DNA of 16,345 nucleotides, from positions 1 through 16,345 of the forward strand of contig JABYQR010000616.1 in NCBI GenBank assembly GCA_022592445.1, read 5' to 3'. The DNA is from Cytidiella melzeri (Eukaryota; Basidiomycota; Agaricomycetes; Polyporales; Irpicaceae). The notes beneath the pieces are model-generated. The model made no database searches. It was not told where the DNA came from and worked only from the letters and a program-made list of their open reading frames with translations. Shown in pieces: positions 8,748 to 16,083 of this stretch (position 1 is the first letter of the stretch; every line of letters begins with the position of its first letter). The position numbers and the translations under genes were made by a program.

Positions 8748-9221
8748 TCCATTAGCTGGAGTAGTCTTATCAATTGCTGCCCAACCTCTGTTCCCTGTCC
8801 GGCTCATCCTTTCTAATCCAACTCCAACTCCAATCCTCAGAGGCCAAACCTCTGATCTTGCTAAGTCCAAATTTGAGTCCAAGAGTATTTGAGAGGCGCA
8901 GCTTACTTAGCTGAAGCCAAGGACTTACTCACATCCCCTTCCTGCCAATCTCAGTCCTGACTACCTTGTCTCCAATCAGCTCCAAGCAAGACATGATTTG
9001 ATTAGGCTCGGACCTTAACACTCTGCTTCATTCTGCTTCACTAGCTGAGGCAGTCTTACTCGTCATTGCCCAAACTCTGTTCACTGTCTGAATCATCCAA
9101 TCTAATCTGACCCCAGCTCCAATTCTCAGAGATCAAACCTCTGATCTTGCTAAGTACAAATCTGATTCCAAGAGTATTGAGAGGTGCAGCTTACTAGCTG
9201 AATCCGAGGACTCATACGCGT
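8748..9221 (+). repeat. Tandem repeat, ~290-bp period, two units; second unit split by element C
   Basis: Unit 1 (from 8748) and unit 2 (from about 9038) share CAAACCTCTGATCTTGCTAA, TCCAAGAGTATT and CAGCTTAC in order. Unit 2 stops at the left end of element C and resumes at 13019, where CAATCAGCYCCAAGC and the following bases to about 13090 match unit 1 at 8972-9025. No gene is seen. The repeat is therefore the target into which C inserted. Confidence 0.82.
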
Positions 9222-10127
9222 TGAGACACTGAGTCACGCTCTGAAACAAGTAACAACACTAAAGACAACACAACCCAACCACAAAGTGGAAATAGGAGTG
9301 TAAGGGTGTAGAAGCGCAAAAGTGCATAAGTTGTGTAAGGTAGTCTAAGAGTCCTAGTTAACCTGTGCTAAAAAGGGCAAAAAGGTTTTCAAGGTAAAGG
9401 TTTTGTAATGTTTGAGCTAGGAGGGAAAAGCACTACACTGAGACACTGAGACACGCCCTGAGACAAACAATAACCCCAAAGACAACACAACCACCCACGA
9501 AGTGGCAAAATAGTGAATGGGTTAAAGAGCGCCAATGTGTATGTAGTAAATGCAAGGTGGCCTAAGAGTCCTAGCTAAACCTAGTGCGACTCGAAGCGGC
9601 AAGGAAACTAGATAAAATGTTGCAAACTTGGCGACTATAGCTGGGGTCTAACCCCATGAGGAAAAGGGGTGCGATGAGACTCGCAATAAAACCAGGGAGC
9701 TGGTAGGCAGGTAGGATCAACGCAAAACACGTGCAATGTAGATATTGGAACTAAGACACAAATGGTATTGGAAACGCAAAACACTATTGCAGTGAAGAGG
9801 AAATGTTGTTATAAACTCGTCGCAGTGAAAGAGAACGCAGTAAGCTTGGCGCAATGAAGTAGAAACGCAGTTGCAGTAATGCAGTAAAGAAATTTGCAGT
9901 AAAACGCAGTGAAACAAAAGCGGCCATCCCGACAGTAGTAAGTGCTACTTGTCTGAAGCGAATTGAAACCAAATGCTTTAGGTGAGGTGATAGGACAAAC
10001 CGTTAATATCCGCGCGAGCCCAATGGGTGCCTGGATGATCTCTACACAAGAAGACATGTACTTTTATGGTGGGGTGAAAGGCAGAGTCAATGTTGACACA
10101 TTACTGTGGCAATGACAGGGGAGAGAC

Positions 10128-10649
10128 TCAGTCGGAGTCAGAGGAGGGATTGCGGGGTTGATAGTTGAGGATGACTCCACCGGATTGGCAATGGGTGTTA
10201 CACGCGAAGGCGTGTCCAACAACAATGTTGGGGGTGCCAGTGAGATTAAACTGAATGAATTTGCACTTGTGGTTTTCTCCCTCAAACGTAGGAGAGAGCC
10301 AGCAGTCGGGATGTGGGGCAACGGGGCAATTGCAGTCGAGGGGTACAAAAGGACCAGTTCGCAGTGAGGTAGGATAGTCGCTTTGTGTATTGCAGTAGGA
10401 ACAGTTTTCAAGCGAATCTGCTACAGAGGCAACAGAGCTCGCTGGTGAGGGTGAAATGGTGGACAATCTTTTGGAAGAGACCAAAGGTTCTACAGGATGC
10501 GCTGGTGGAGGTGATGGTGCTGGTAGAATAGGATAGCGACGCAGGATCTCGCAACACAGGCGATAGGGACAGCAGCCATCCAGTAGGTGAGGAACGGTGG
10601 AGCAGTAGCGACAAACTCAGGGAATGGAATGAGTTGCAGGGAAGAACAC
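10128..10649 (-). pseudogene. Cysteine-rich protein gene, decayed copy in element B
   Basis: This is homologous to the gene at 5550-5023. After a TGA at 10619-10617 the frame is open for 162 codons: VCRYCSTVPHLLDGCCPYR, a Pro-rich linker, then CSYCNTQS, HPDCWLSP, HKCKFIQFNL and VVGHAFACNTH. Both modules are kept. The last cysteine of the family (HYC) is replaced (NYQ). Upstream of the TGA the matching stretch begins with GTG at 10649-10647 and no in-frame ATG is present, so the copy has lost its start and gained a stop where copy A has Arg. I count about 21 CpGs in the open part against 49 in copy A. It is probably not translated as a full protein. Confidence 0.8.
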
Positions 10650-10741
10650 GCAGTTGTGGGTAGCTCAACACAGTCGCAAACAAAAAGGGGAAACTCTTGG
10701 GGGGGTGCTATTTTCTGACAAAAAATTACAAAGGGACTCGG

Positions 10742-10749
10742 TTTATATA
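10742..10749 (-). promoter_or_regulatory. TATA box in element B
   Basis: The minus strand reads TATATAAA about 95 bp upstream of the gene's aligned start. It corresponds to 5701-5709 in A and is inferred from motif and conserved position. Confidence 0.5.
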
Positions 10750-11726
10750 GCTATGTTACCTCTCCTATCTTTAGCCTTCTCCGACCAAGTCCAACGCCAG
10801 AGCGACTGCCAAAACTCTAGACCTCTCGGCTCAGCGGAGGCAAATACAATGGAACAAGTTGGCAAGCAGCGGGACACAGCCTGCATATAGCAAGGGTACG
10901 GGATGCAACACCTAAAAGGAGACAAGTTTTGGGTTGCTGTACACCACATGGGATGCCGAGGAAAGGGGCGGCCGGCAACCTGCAATAGGAGCTATCTTGC
11001 AACGCGACTTGGGTGCTAGGCTTTGGTGATTGTGTTTTGCCGCAGTTCCAAGGAGGGTTTGACCCTCGTGGTCCTTACCTGTTGTTCGGTCTAACACAGC
11101 CCATTGTGACCATGTGAGCAGAATGCAATGAAGGTCGCAGCGTTGTTGGTTGTCGAGCCGAAGCACCCTTGGCAAATTCTCGGATGGCCATGAGAAGTTC
11201 CCGAGGTTTGGCCAATAATCATTGCCAAAGCCTGTTTGCTGTTCTCGGACCATCTTGCTCCACTACTCGGTCCGCTGGAGAGCACGCAATTGAGTCGATC
11301 TGCATGCAAAGAGGTTGATGTGCATGCAATGGGGTTCGGTCTGCAGGCCTAGGCAATTTCCGGTTGTATCAATGCATATTGCGAGCAAAAGAGGGAACAC
11401 AGCAAAGGTGAAGAAGGTTAAGTGCAAACACAAAGTGAACGCGCAAATGATAAAAGTTGCAAGGTAAGACATGCACGACGAGTCACAAATGCAGGAGGAA
11501 CACAGTATGAGCCAATTGAACAAAACGTGGTTGCTAGAGAAGATGAAAGGGTTGCAGTGAAATTAAAACACAGTAAGCTTAACGTGGTGAAGATGAAACA
11601 CAGGTGCAGTAACGCAGTAAAGTAACACAGTGAGGAGAATGAATAAACGCAGTGAAACCAACTGAATTGCAAAGAGATACTAGTAATTGACCACACAACG
11701 CGACGAGCACCTAAGCTAGGAAGAAC

Positions 11727-12251
11727 TCAGTTTGACCCAACAAACTGATCGTGGGCACAATAGTGACGGACAACTCCTCCAGAGCAACGGTGCGTGTTGT
11801 AAGCAAACACGTGGCCTACAATGATGTTGGAGGAGCCAGTGAGGTTGAACTGAATAAGTTCGCACTCGTGATTATTGCCTACAAAGTTGGGTGAAAGCCA
11901 ACAGTTGGGGTGCGGTGCAAGTGGGCAATCACAGTCGAGAGGAATAAAGGGACCGGAACACAAGGGGATTGAATAATTGCTCTGAGTGTCACAGTAAGAG
12001 CAACTGTCAAGTGAGTCCGATATAGAGGCAACAGATGACGCTGGCAAGCATGATTTAGTGGAAGGCCTTTTGTAGGGGACTGTAGGTTCTACTGGTGGCT
12101 CCGGTAGAGGCGTAGGCGCAGGTGGGATGGGATAGCAGCAAAGCAGATTGTGTCGCAGGCGGTACAGGCAAAAACTGTCAGGAAGATGGGAAACCAGAGG
12201 GCAGAAGCATCAAACACAAGTTGGGTTTTGAGTAGAAGACGCAGTAGACAG
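11727..12251 (-). pseudogene. Cysteine-rich protein gene, decayed copy in element C
   Basis: This aligns codon by codon with the intact gene at 5550-5023. The position of its ATG is CTG here (12251-12249). The first cysteine codon is a TGA (12212-12210), and the frame is then open to the natural stop, ending in GSN where A ends in KSN. The C-terminal module is well kept (CSYCDTQS, HPNCWLSP, HECELIQFNL, IIVGHVFAYNTH, HYC), with the ACNTH cysteine changed to Tyr. In the N-terminal module CC is FC. About 71 of the last 105 residues match copy A by my count. There are only about 17 CpGs in the open part. The equal length and kept motifs in three copies argue that the family was under coding constraint before decay. 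Confidence 0.82.
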
Positions 12252-12385
12252 CAATTGAGAACGCAGTAAGGCAACACAAGAGACACCACAACTCAGGAAC
12301 ACAAGGGGATTGTCTCAACGCGAGTGCAAAGTGAAGTGGGAACTCTGGAGGGTCATGTTTTGGGGAGCGTAGTACATGCAATGCT

Positions 12386-12394
12386 ATCTATATA
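12386..12394 (-). promoter_or_regulatory. TATA-like site in element C
   Basis: The minus strand reads GTATATAGATAG around here, about 135 bp upstream of the aligned start codon, at the same relative place as in A. It is followed on the plus strand by CCTCCTAAACC, which is also shared with A (CTCTCCTAAACC). Confidence 0.5.
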
Positions 12395-13018
12395 CCCAAG
12401 CACACCTCCTAAACCATTTCTTCTTTGTCCTAAGTCCAAACACGAGAGCAAAAAACCAATGTGTCAAGGTAGTTCCGCAAACAGAGGCAAAGCAATCAGC
12501 AAATCAGTACATTGCGGGGAACAGCATGTGCCGGGGTGAGAGGCTGATGCGCGCCTTCCAGGCCGAGGGAAGTGCCAGTCTTGTGACCAGGTGATGCGGC
12601 GCTGACCAGGAGACGCACAGCGTGGTGTGATAGGAGCCTCAGTAAATCACTGTCTGATGATCATTTTTCTGCTAGTGTTAGTCTGATGTGTGCCCGAAAC
12701 ACTTGGTAGCTGGCCGGTCCTTTGAATCCGCTGGTCTGCATGCCAACGCAAAGGGCACGTGAAAGCAAGTCAGAGGCTTGCACCGTCTTGCGCCTTTGGG
12801 GATTGCCAGCAGGCTGTCACTGTGTGATAAGTCCTTGGATCCTTGGCAAATGTCTCGTGACCTCGGTGAACACCTTGTGCCTGTGTATAACGCTGTCTCC
12901 ATGTCGCTTTGCAATGCCCGTGCTGATGGGAAGGCGGGGACTTGCTGTGGGAAGGGCGCGCGAATGAATGGAATCTGCCATGATTCTGCGCTTAGCCGTT
13001 TTCTGGGCATATCAGTGT

Positions 13019-13090
13019 CGCAATCCTAACTAGCATGTTGCCAATCAGCCCCAAGCGTGATCTGGTTCCGATCAGGCACAGGTCTTGACC
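13019..13090 (+). repeat. Continuation of the ~290-bp tandem repeat unit 2
   Basis: The sequence CGCAATCCTAACTAGC...CAATCAGCCCCAAGC matches 8952-9025 in unit 1. It directly follows the GTGT duplication of element C, so it is the right half of the unit broken at 9221. Confidence 0.75.
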
Positions 13091-13094
13091 AATA

Positions 13095-13563
13095 GATAAG
13101 ATCAGATAGTACATAGCATGTGATTCCACCATTATTATGGCCACTGTTTGAAAGTTACGAGTGTAGGGGATGACTTGGAAGGTCAACTAACTCTGGGAGT
13201 AAGTGTCTTCTTATTTCTCTGCTCTCTAGGAGTGGTATATATACATGTCTGTAACTAGATTACTAATGCTACAGTAATGTCATATGAGTAAGGATTGGTA
13301 ATGCACAGTCCTGCTTGCTAATACTACTGAATAGAGAATGTAAGCGATGACTGAGCATCCTACATAACTGAATGGTGCTGACTGAGCCTTTAGTAAGCTC
13401 AATACATTTGGTATATGAAATATGAGTCATGGAGAAGCCTCATGGGACTTCTGCTATTCAGTCATGGAAACTACTGGAATATGATGCAATAAGGTGCAAG
13501 TATCGCATTGTGTGTGGCCATAATGATGATGGAATCACATGCTATGTACTATCTGATCTTATC
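13095..13563. mobile_element. MITE with 50-bp terminal inverted repeats
   Basis: The first 50 bp (13095-13144, GATAAGATCAGATAGTACAT...) match the reverse complement of the last 50 bp (13514-13563) with two mismatches. TA flanks both ends (13093-13094 and 13564-13565), as expected for a Tc1/mariner-type target duplication; the match could instead be part of longer repeats. The 369-bp interior has no open frame of note, so this is non-autonomous. It is AT-rich and contains short secondary palindromes. Confidence 0.85.
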
Positions 13564-13750
13564 TATCTACATATCTAATCCACATTGTCCATAGATCTGA
13601 TCTCCAATGATTAGCAATACAATCTCTGTTAACGGATGACCCGCTCGGACATACAGATTAGGAAGTGGGGGCGCGTCATAAGTACATCATAGACGGGATA
13701 CTATACACGGACATTCCGCTCATGAGACTTTATGTATATAAGACACCGAG

Positions 13751-13838
13751 TGGCACAGGAGTTAAGCATTGGTTGCTTACCCTGTGCCAGGTACGCACGT
13801 CGCGTTGTATAAACTATCGGTTGCTTACCCTGTGCCAG
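13751..13838. repeat. 20-bp direct repeat with a 9-bp hairpin
   Basis: GGTTGCTTACCCTGTGCCAG occurs exactly twice, at 13771-13790 and 13819-13838, 48 bp apart. TGGCACAGG at 13751-13759 is the exact complement of CCTGTGCCA at 13781-13789 and again at 13829-13837. Either pairing could form a stem. Confidence 0.7.
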
Positions 13839-13911
13839 ACCCATTTGTCACAGATTTTCAATGTTTCTACAAGACTTGCCTTACCAGGCAACGGTATTAT
13901 TGGGAATATTT

Positions 13912-14026
13912 AAGCGCTTGTCAAGCGCTTATCCAGCGCTTATCCGGCGTCTATTTAGGCGCTTATCCAGCGCTTATCTGGCACTTATCAGGCGCCTATT
14001 CCGGCGCTTATTCTCAGTGCCTATCA
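13912..14026. repeat. Minisatellite, about ten units of ~11-12 bp
   Basis: Units follow the pattern RGCGCTTATCC (AAGCGCTTGTC, AAGCGCTTATCC, AGCGCTTATCC, GGCGTCTATTT, AGGCGCTTATCC and so on), with drift and 1-bp length changes. The core AGCGCT is a palindrome. The array lies in the upstream part of the probable LTR. Confidence 0.8.
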
Positions 14027-14028
14027 AT

Positions 14029-14070
14029 TGATGCGCTGATGCGCCTCCTGTCTCTGATGCGCTGATGCGC
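14029..14070. repeat. Duplicated 16-mer built from TGATGCGC
   Basis: TGATGCGCTGATGCGC occurs at 14029-14044 and exactly again at 14055-14070, separated by CTCCTGTCTC. Each copy is itself a tandem pair of 8-mers. Confidence 0.75.
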
Positions 14071-14105
14071 TCCTTTCCTTATCTGTGTATCACATGATAG
14101 AACTC

Positions 14106-14195
14106 TCTGGAACATTGTGGAACATGCTGGAACTATGATGTCATAGTATAGAACATTCCATTAGATGATGTCATAGTTCTTAGAACCTTCTGGAA
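14106..14195 (+). promoter_or_regulatory. Stress-type promoter motif cluster (HSE-like and CRE-like)
   Basis: GAACCTTCTGGAA (14183-14195) fits the three-box heat-shock element nGAAnnTTCnnGAAn exactly, and GAACATTC (14151-14158) fits a two-box form. ATGATGTCAT (14135-14143 region and 14167-14173) resembles an ATF/CREB site and occurs twice, each time just before a GAAnnTTC. Just upstream, three TGGAAC words recur at exact 10-bp spacing (14106-14135). The site lies about 200-300 bp upstream of the TATA box. Function is inferred from motif match. Confidence 0.45.
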
Positions 14196-14400
14196 AAGTC
14201 TAGCCTTGTCTTAGAACAAGCTAGAACAAGTCTAGCCTTGGAGCTGGGTCATGGGGTCAGGTCATGGGGACAATTGCTATTGGTTGATTATTGAAGTGGC
14301 ACCACTAGGGCATAGGGCATGCTTAGTAAGGTAGATTACTTCGCTTACTCATGTAGGTATTAGGGGTCTAAGGGTAGTACCTGGGGTCCTCCCCTTCATG

Positions 14401-14408
14401 TATATATA
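14401..14408 (+). promoter_or_regulatory. TATA box of the gypsy-like LTR
   Basis: TATATATA is followed by AGAGGCACTCC and, about 30-60 bp on, pyrimidine-rich sequence with TCAGTCTTATCC. This fits a start of transcription near 14430-14440. Confidence 0.6.
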
Positions 14409-14548
14409 GAGGCACTCCTGAGGGCATATCCCCTCAGTCTTATCCACTCTGTTGAACTAGGACTACTCAGTACCTCACAGTACTTCGCTCACCACCAACA
14501 CTCTACTCTCTATCTCACTATCTCCCCTTCAAGTTTAACCACTATCTG

Positions 14549-14636
14549 GTGAGTGTAACCTTAACTGTTACATTTGGATAAGACTGCTCCCTCACGTCTC
14601 TGGACGTGCTGGAGGTTTCTTTCCCTTTTCTTCTAG
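14549..14636 (+). other. Candidate 88-bp intron spanning the LTR/leader boundary
   Basis: The donor CTG|GTGAGT is a consensus site. The acceptor is TTCTTTCCCTTTTCTTCTAG, with a strong pyrimidine tract. The length is typical of fungal introns. A clear branch point near the acceptor is not seen (CTTAAC lies near the donor). If used, splicing would remove the LTR end and the primer-binding region from the mRNA. Confidence 0.4.
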
Positions 14637-15144
14637 GTCTTGTGCCTGTGCGTGGCCCCTCTACAAATCCTCTAGAAATAGAGGTAGCCGGACCATAGGC
14701 TCTAAGTGGTAGTCGTGTCTAGGCTTTGCCTTGATGCGCACAACTTGAATCACCCTCTCGCCCGACGCTCCTAGAGCTGATCAGAGCAGGGGTTGGCATT
14801 ATGCCAACATGATGAAAGTGTGCCTCCCCACAGGCGATAGTGGAGTCTGGTGTCAGACAGCTCGTTATAAGAGCTAGACAACAGGACTAGAAACCCATGA
14901 GTGCCTAGGCACGTAGACGGGTAACTTGTTCTGGCCGGACTTAGGGTCAGTGTAATACTGATCCGACAACCATTTGCCGCATGGGTGGAACCATGACGGA
15001 GATCCTTTCACCACCGGACCTGGAGAGAGAGTCCAGGCCGACGCCGGCACTACCCCACGCACACACAGGACCTCTCCTTTATGGAGATTTGTTCCGCACA
15101 CCGCTGAGCTGTCAAGCTCATCACACATTGTCACACCAGTCACC
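14573..15144 (+). other. Structured untranslated leader
   Basis: This is 572 bp with no convincing gene. Hairpins are readable: CACGTC-TCTG-GACGTG (14593-14608), TTGGCAT-T-ATGCCAA (14793-14808 region), GCTC...GAGC (14861-14876) and a longer stem near 14935-14970. Several upstream ATGs (14810, 14897, 14974, 14981) precede the ORF. Such leaders carry packaging and dimerisation signals in LTR retroelements; that role is inferred. Confidence 0.5.
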
Positions 15145-15808
15145 ATGCCCATTTCCCGCTTCATCGCTGCTAAGTCTGGTCGCAAGACCCCTTACTCCAT
15201 CCCCATCCGCAACGAAGTCACCGGACTTCAGGAACGTCTCACCGTCTCCAAGGAGACACTCGACAAGTTCAAGGATGCTGGCAAGCCTCGCCGGCTCAAG
15301 TACCCCGATAATAAGCCCCTCATCAAGAGGATCGACCTCGAGGAGCAGGCTCGCACCACCATAGAGCATGAGGAGAACCAGGCTCGCATGAGTCAGGTCT
15401 CTCATCTCATGTCTCAACTCAGCCTTCTCGATTGTATCGAGAAGCAAGAGAAGGAGAAAGCTGAAAAGCTTACTCTCCTTCAGCGTATCGAGGAGCGCAA
15501 TCAACGCGCTTACATTCCCACTCCCAATCCGATCCCCGCCTCTCTACACTTCCGTAAGACAAAGCTTATACTTCGTCAACAGGAATTCGAACCAATGGTC
15601 ACGGCAGCTTGCCAAGGCTTGAGCCTGTGCTCAAGAAGTTGGATGCATCTTTCGCGAGTGGTGGGCAATCTTCTAGCCACCAGCTCAACACTGTCGAGAA
15701 AAAGCACAGCTGCTGATCGGTCGTGTCTTCATGATCGAACAATGGTTCAAGGAGAATCACACGGACAAGATGTCGAATAGGGAATGGAGAATGCTAAAAA
15801 GGACTTAA
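15145..15808 (+). pseudogene. Coiled-coil ORF upstream of gag-like ORF, frameshifted near its end
   Basis: I chose the ATG at 15145 because of its strong context (GTCACCATGCC) and the change in composition there; the frame is open further upstream to 14974. I do not recognise the family. The protein opens MPISRFIAAKSGRKTPYSIP, is basic, and has a Glu/Lys/Gln-rich helix-forming stretch at about residues 75-125 (EEQARTTIEHEENQARMSQV; EKQEKEKAEKLTLLQRIEER). After about residue 155 the frame runs 56 more codons to a TAG at 15780, but better protein-like sequence lies in the other frames: LEPVLKKLDASFASGGQ from about 15620, then GRVFMIEQWFKENHTDK from about 15700, ending at a TAA at 15808. This suggests two single-base shifts, the second in an A-run near 15699. 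It is probably an element-borne protein with a gag-like or RNA-binding role, which is a guess. Confidence 0.55.
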
Positions 15809-15973
15809 AGAGTTTAGGAGAATAAGTTTTGTGGATATTCATCGGAGATGGGGATATATCTTAGAGCTACTAAAGGGCTGTTGACATGAACGCCTTTGTA
15901 TATGCGGAAATGGAATAAAATGTATTGCTGACAAGCCTCATTTTACTCGGTGACAACTTCCTGAAAAGGATTT

Positions 15974-16015
15974 AATGTGTGAAAACAACTCTGACAAGAG
16001 TTCAATGTGTGAAAA
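15974..16015 (+). repeat. Hairpin flanked by 12-bp direct repeats
   Basis: AATGTGTGAAAA occurs at 15974-15985 and 16004-16015. Between them AACTCT-GACA-AGAGTT (15987-16002) can form a perfect 6-bp stem with a 4-base loop. It lies 70-110 bp before the ATG at 16084. The rest of 15809-16083 shows no gene. Confidence 0.6.
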
Positions 16016-16083
16016 GTGGTGTTTCTCTTCTTCTATACAAATAGTATTTCGCTTATCCTTTGCTAACTAAGAAATTAGAAGCA

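Larger units (their letters stand above)
9439..11371 (-). mobile_element. Element B, nested in element C
   Basis: The left end TGAGACACTGAGACACGC is at 9439 and the right end TTTCCGGTTGTATCA at 11371, giving 1933 bp. The flanks ACAC and ATGC both derive from ACGC, the sequence element A keeps at this site, by one CpG change each. Order inside matches A: CGCAGT region 9721-9915, gene 10616-10128, TATA 10749-10742, then about 620 bp to the end. Its upstream part differs from C and D over much of its length, so B may belong to a separate subfamily. Confidence 0.85.
9222..13014 (-). mobile_element. Element C, interrupted by element B
   Basis: The left end TGAGACACTGAGTCACGC is at 9222 and the right end CTGGGCATATCA at 13014. 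The flanks are GCGT (9218-9221) and GTGT (13015-13018), a 4-bp duplication with one CpG-type change. The element's own sequence is 9222-9438 plus 11372-13014 (1860 bp, close to A's 1853 bp). At the break, C reads ...ACTAC-ACAC | ATGC-ATATTGCG. Element A is unbroken at the matching place and reads ACTACC-ACGC-GTATCGCG. C carries a decayed gene at 12251-11727, the CGCAGT region and the TATA box. Confidence 0.88.
13627..14572 (+). mobile_element. Probable 5' LTR of a gypsy-like element (946 bp)
   Basis: The start TGTTAACGGATGACCCGCTC and the end CTTAACTGTTACA form the TGT...ACA frame with a short inverted match (TGTTAAC/GTTACA). The opening GACCCGCTCGGAC...GGGGGCGCGTCA resembles the start of many mushroom gypsy LTRs, from general knowledge. 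A TATA box at 14401-14408 is followed by about 165 bp to the LTR end, a normal R-U5 length. A long leader and ORFs on the same strand follow. The upstream part carries a minisatellite and motif clusters listed separately. No second LTR lies in the window, and the primer-binding site after 14572 (TTTGGATAAGACTGCTCC) is not one I can assign to a tRNA. An alternative start at 14084 (TGTGTATCAC) would give a 489-bp LTR. Confidence 0.6.

Noticed and set aside
7629..13014. D and C as the two LTRs of one retrotransposon
   Set aside because: D lacks its TGAGACAC end. The 1.17 kb between them is tandem repeat without a primer-binding site, polypurine tract or coding sequence, and C has its own 4-bp duplication.
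13912..14026. CRISPR-like array
   Set aside because: Units are 11-12 bp with no unique spacers, in a eukaryotic setting; it is a minisatellite.
14084..14572. Alternative 489-bp LTR starting TGTGTATCAC
   Set aside because: Possible, but the start at 13627 has a better inverted match to the LTR end and a gypsy-like opening. Kept as the second choice.
15121..15504. 127-codon minus-strand frame
   Set aside because: It is the complement of the Glu/Lys/Leu-rich coiled-coil ORF, a usual shadow of such codon use.
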